64,000 bases of DNA from Symbiodinium natans (taxonomy: Eukaryota > Sar > Dinophyceae > Suessiales > Symbiodiniaceae). Positions 61,294-64,000 of this stretch are shown piece after piece. The DNA lies in contig CAJNDS010002656.1 of NCBI GenBank assembly GCA_905221605.1, positions 186,001 through 250,000 on the forward strand. The letters run 5' to 3'. Under the pieces are notes generated by a model. It ran no database searches. It was not told where the DNA came from and saw nothing but the letters and a program-made list of their open reading frames with translations. Each line of letters starts with the position of its first letter. Positions within the stretch are counted from its first letter, which is position 1. A program made the position numbers and the translations under genes.

Positions 61294-63560
61294 TCAGCCA
61301 CCACGTTCACGTTCCATCATCCCAAGGCTGAATTGCTCTTGAGGCACCTGCTGCGGAGGCAGCTGCTGCGGAGGCACCTGCTGCGGAGGCACCTGCTGCG
61401 GAGGCACCTGCTCTTGAGGCACCTCCTCTTGAGGCACCTGCTGCGGAGGAGCTCTGAAGCAGCGGAAGTGAATCGCAATCAAGATTATCAGCAAAGCCAG
61501 CGTCCAAGCGATCGATAGCCAAAGACTTGTCGTAGCCACATCCTTGAGTTCTCCGCCCACCCATGACCAGCCCAGAAAGCCCGTGAGATACAAAAGAATA
61601 GAAACCGCATAGTCCACTTGCCGGCTGGACGCAGCAGCAGCGAAGTGCTCCGTCAATTGCCAGGAACACTTCACCCCGAGCAGGAACCAGAGCAATGCGT
61701 AGCCAACGTCGTTAGCGATGAAGTGCGGGAGCTGTGCTGGCAGCGGCACGTTTGCCATGATCGCCGCCATCTTGGTGTCAATCGATATGCTGAAGAAAGC
61801 TAAAACCATGAGTAGGCAATAGGAAAAGGGAATGTCTGCCCCAGAGGCAAGAAGCTCTTGCTGAAGGGGCCCTCTGACATATTCAACGAACGCCTCCTCG
61901 CTCCCATACCACTGCCTGATCGAGGTATGGATGAACTTCCTGTCTGACTCCATGCGACACTTCGCGTCCTCCAAACGGAACTGCTGCAGATGCAGGAACA
62001 ACTCGTTCTTCTCCCGCATGTACTTGCGGTTCTGGTGGCAGATGAATATGAAGGGAGTGGTCGCTATCAAATAGAACGTTCCACCCCATGGCAAACCCCA
62101 ATTCAGCCAGACGACTGTAATGCACCCCGCTGCATGGATTCCCACAAGCCACAAAAGGCCTGAATTTCCACAAAAAGCAGCCGCACCACAACTTTGCCCT
62201 GCGGATTTGCTTTTCTGAAGGCGGCAATTTCGAAAACACACCAAAGTCTATCCTGGGTTGTACCGAATTGGCTCCCAAAAGTATTTATAGGTACCACTAC
62301 AAGACAAGAAGGGAATCGACTTCCTGCCGAGAATTGATCTGCGTCTAGAACAACCAGACCAACAACCCTTCCCCCCGGTGCCCCCCCCCTGGGACCCCCC
62401 TGGACCTACCTGAAAACCCTTCTGACCTTCCTGCAAACCATCCCTGACACTCCCCCTGACACCTCTTAGGAATCCCCCCCAAACGCCCATAACGCGAGGG
62501 GTTGCTTCAAGCAAAAACGTCCCTGGACAACAACTTGGAGACCGACTGGCAACCCCAACCCCCCGCCTACCCTGTTGCCTGGGACGTTCTCTGGGACCCT
62601 TCCTCTGGAACCCCACCCCCCGGAGGAGGCCTCCCCCCCCCACAGAGCCCAATACATCCTAGCACCCATCTCTCACACCCTCTTGCAGCTTCAAGCAAAA
62701 ACGGCTTCGGCTGGAGAGCAGCGACTGACCCCCCCCCCCCTGTTGCCTACCCTGCTCTGGGCCGGCTGCCGAGGCGGCGCGCGCAAGCGTTTACAATTAA
62801 ATGGTTTCTCAAAGTGCGGCCTAGTATCCAAGTATGGCGGACTCCATAAAATGTGCATCTCTCGGGAAGCCGCCAGAAATCCCCCGAGCCCGTACACGCC
62901 CTTCCTCTGTAGCTCGAGATCGGCTTGATGAATGCAGGCTACATCCAGGAAGCAACACGGATCAGCCCCCAAACGCAGATAAGGAGAAACGGCCAGGCCA
63001 ATCGGCATGGCCACAAGGGAAAAAAGAGAAACCCAAGGCCCGCGTGTGACCTGATACTCAACAGACAGAAACGTCTCTGAGCGTTCAAAGGGCAGTGGCA
63101 AAACCCCAAGCACGCAAAACAACACTGCCAAAGCAGCTGCTACAACGTAAGCCAACAACATCACGGGCCAACCGCTGCGCAGGAGAAGAGCAAGCAACTT
63201 GAATCTGCCGGAAGTCCACCAAGTATGTGAAATGAAGACGTCCAGTCTCTCCACTCGCTTCGACTTCTGCCACAGTGAAGCCCTTTCCGACTCTTTCAGA
63301 TCGGCGGGGGAGGTGCGCCAAAGGCTTCCGAAGTTTCGCAACGTTTTTGCGAGCGATATGCCCTTCAACAAGTCCGCCTCTATCGTCAACACAGACGAAG
63401 TGGTCATCTGACGAAAGCGGATGGACATGTTGCTCAAACGAATGCCGCTCTCGGCAGCCTTTCCCTCTTCACTTCCCCCCTCAGACATGTGATGCAGAGA
63501 GCTTACATTTTCCACCTGCACCTCTTCTTGACCAGCGCAGCAAGATTGCTGGGAGCCCAT
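61294..63560 (-). CDS. Acylated, membrane-embedded TIR-like protein
   Basis: Start chosen at MGSQQSCCAG (63,560): Gly2 plus Cys7/Cys8 fit N-myristoylation with palmitoylation; an upstream frame to 63,626 is also open. Exon 1 (63,560-62,821): first TIR-type strand RLDVFISHTWWTSGRFK (about 106-121), two membrane segments (WPVMLLAYVVAAALAVLFCV; WVSLFSLVAMPIGLAVSPY), then CCFLDVACIHQAD (202-214) and REMHILWSPPYLDT. GC-AG intron 62,820-62,248. Exon 2 resumes RLWCVFEIAAFRKANPQGKV, so W249, C250 and E253 match the TIR W-C-x-x-E site. After FVEIQAF the frame shifts once near 62,180 (indel or tiny intron) to a long segment: a membrane hairpin, the charged helix FRLEDAKCRMESDRKFIHTS, then at least four hydrophobic helices, ending in about eight PPQQV/PQEQV repeats before TGA at 61,294. 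I infer a membrane-bound NAD-related or scaffold TIR. The substrate is unknown. Confidence 0.75.
62300..62760. repeat. Intronic imperfect duplication
   Basis: GCTTCAAGCAAAAACG occurs at about 62,502 and 62,690, each followed by similar Pro-codon-like C-rich text and CCTACCCTGTTGCC / CTGTTGCCTACCCTG. It forms part of the intron of the TIR-like gene. Confidence 0.5.
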
Positions 63561-63626
63561 GGCAACGAATGGGGTGCTCGAGCCAAAGCAACTCTTAAGC
63601 CAAATGAAAGAACAAGCGGCCTTCAA

Positions 63627-64000
63627 AAGGACAATTTAGCAAGCATGGGGACAGCTACGGCTCAAAAAAAATTATCTTCGTAGGGACGCAAGTGCCTGCT
63701 CGACCAGCTCGAAGGCGCCAACTAGACGTCGCTTGTCCTTGCATATTCGTAGAGAATGCAGTAGCCATGTGGGATGAAGGTGCCACAATCCATGGAGGGG
63801 GTTGCCTTTCAGCCCGGTGCAGCTGTTGCAAACTACGCGAATCTGTCAAAGGACCCAACTTGAAGAGCAGAGGACAGTCTAAGGACTGTTCCAGGTAATC
63901 ACTCTTTCAAACAGTGCATCTCACTACACTCATGCCACGCATCACAGCTGTTGAGGGGACGACTCCTTGAGAGACTCCACCATGTCTCTGGTCCTGTAGC
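63627..64000. other. Upstream flank of the TIR-like gene
   Basis: No telomeric units. Short frames exist on both strands (63,655-63,858 minus, 63,692-63,898 plus) without recognisable domains. May contain the 5' untranslated region or an upstream exon. Dinoflagellate mRNAs receive a trans-spliced leader, so a promoter or leader would not be visible. Confidence 0.3.

Overview
The window reads as a piece of a dinoflagellate nuclear genome, most likely from the Symbiodiniaceae/Suessiales. This is inference. It rests on hundreds of TTTAGGG/CCCTAAA units scattered through the interior, introns with GC as well as GT donors, small third-position-GC-rich exons on both strands, abundant MITE-like elements used as introns, and TIR-like proteins with an RLWCxxE motif. 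There are no bacterial features: no operons, no Shine-Dalgarno sites, no rRNA, tRNA or CRISPR. Most coding sequence is in exons of 15-100 codons, so single-exon calls are tentative. Five loci can be reconstructed well enough to discuss function.

Layout. 1-660 is purine/pyrimidine-biased filler. 759-6,480 is almost wholly tandem repeat, much of it hairpin-forming. 6,500-7,080 has AT, TAAATCC and GC-rich repeats. From about 7.3 to 53 kb the sequence alternates between interstitial telomeric-repeat tracts, 70-160 bp inverted-repeat elements and short exons. Two large non-telomeric repeat blocks interrupt this: three 0.6-kb units at 21.9-23.7 kb and a 2.6-kb minisatellite at 23.7-26.3 kb. 41.4-42.1 kb is a C-rich tract. 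53.2-56.1 kb is a block of nested palindromes that forms the intron of a TIR-like gene. 56-64 kb has fewer telomeric units and ends in a second TIR-like gene with membrane segments.

Best-supported genes, all on the minus strand: a ferric-reductase/NADPH-oxidase-like membrane flavocytochrome (44,718 to about 42,240); a kinase-fold protein with several frame breaks (17,208-15,452); a polytopic membrane protein (49,637-48,715); a TIR-like protein (56,661 to about 53,085); and an acylated, membrane-embedded TIR-like protein (63,560-61,294). A reductase that can make superoxide and two proteins with a TIR-type Trp-Cys-x-x-Glu signature suggest redox or NAD-linked signalling, but nothing shows that they work together.

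The most unusual feature is how introns seem to arise here. In the reductase gene one intron is exactly a 102-bp inverted-repeat element flanked by an 8-bp target duplication, with donor and acceptor built from the duplication. Other breaks in the same gene are telomeric tracts flanked by 17- and 20-bp direct repeats of exon sequence. Similar direct repeats flank telomeric tracts or elements at 8.9, 9.1/10.2, 11.2, 13.2/13.4, 27.0, 29.8/30.0, 33.9/34.1 and 35.5 kb.
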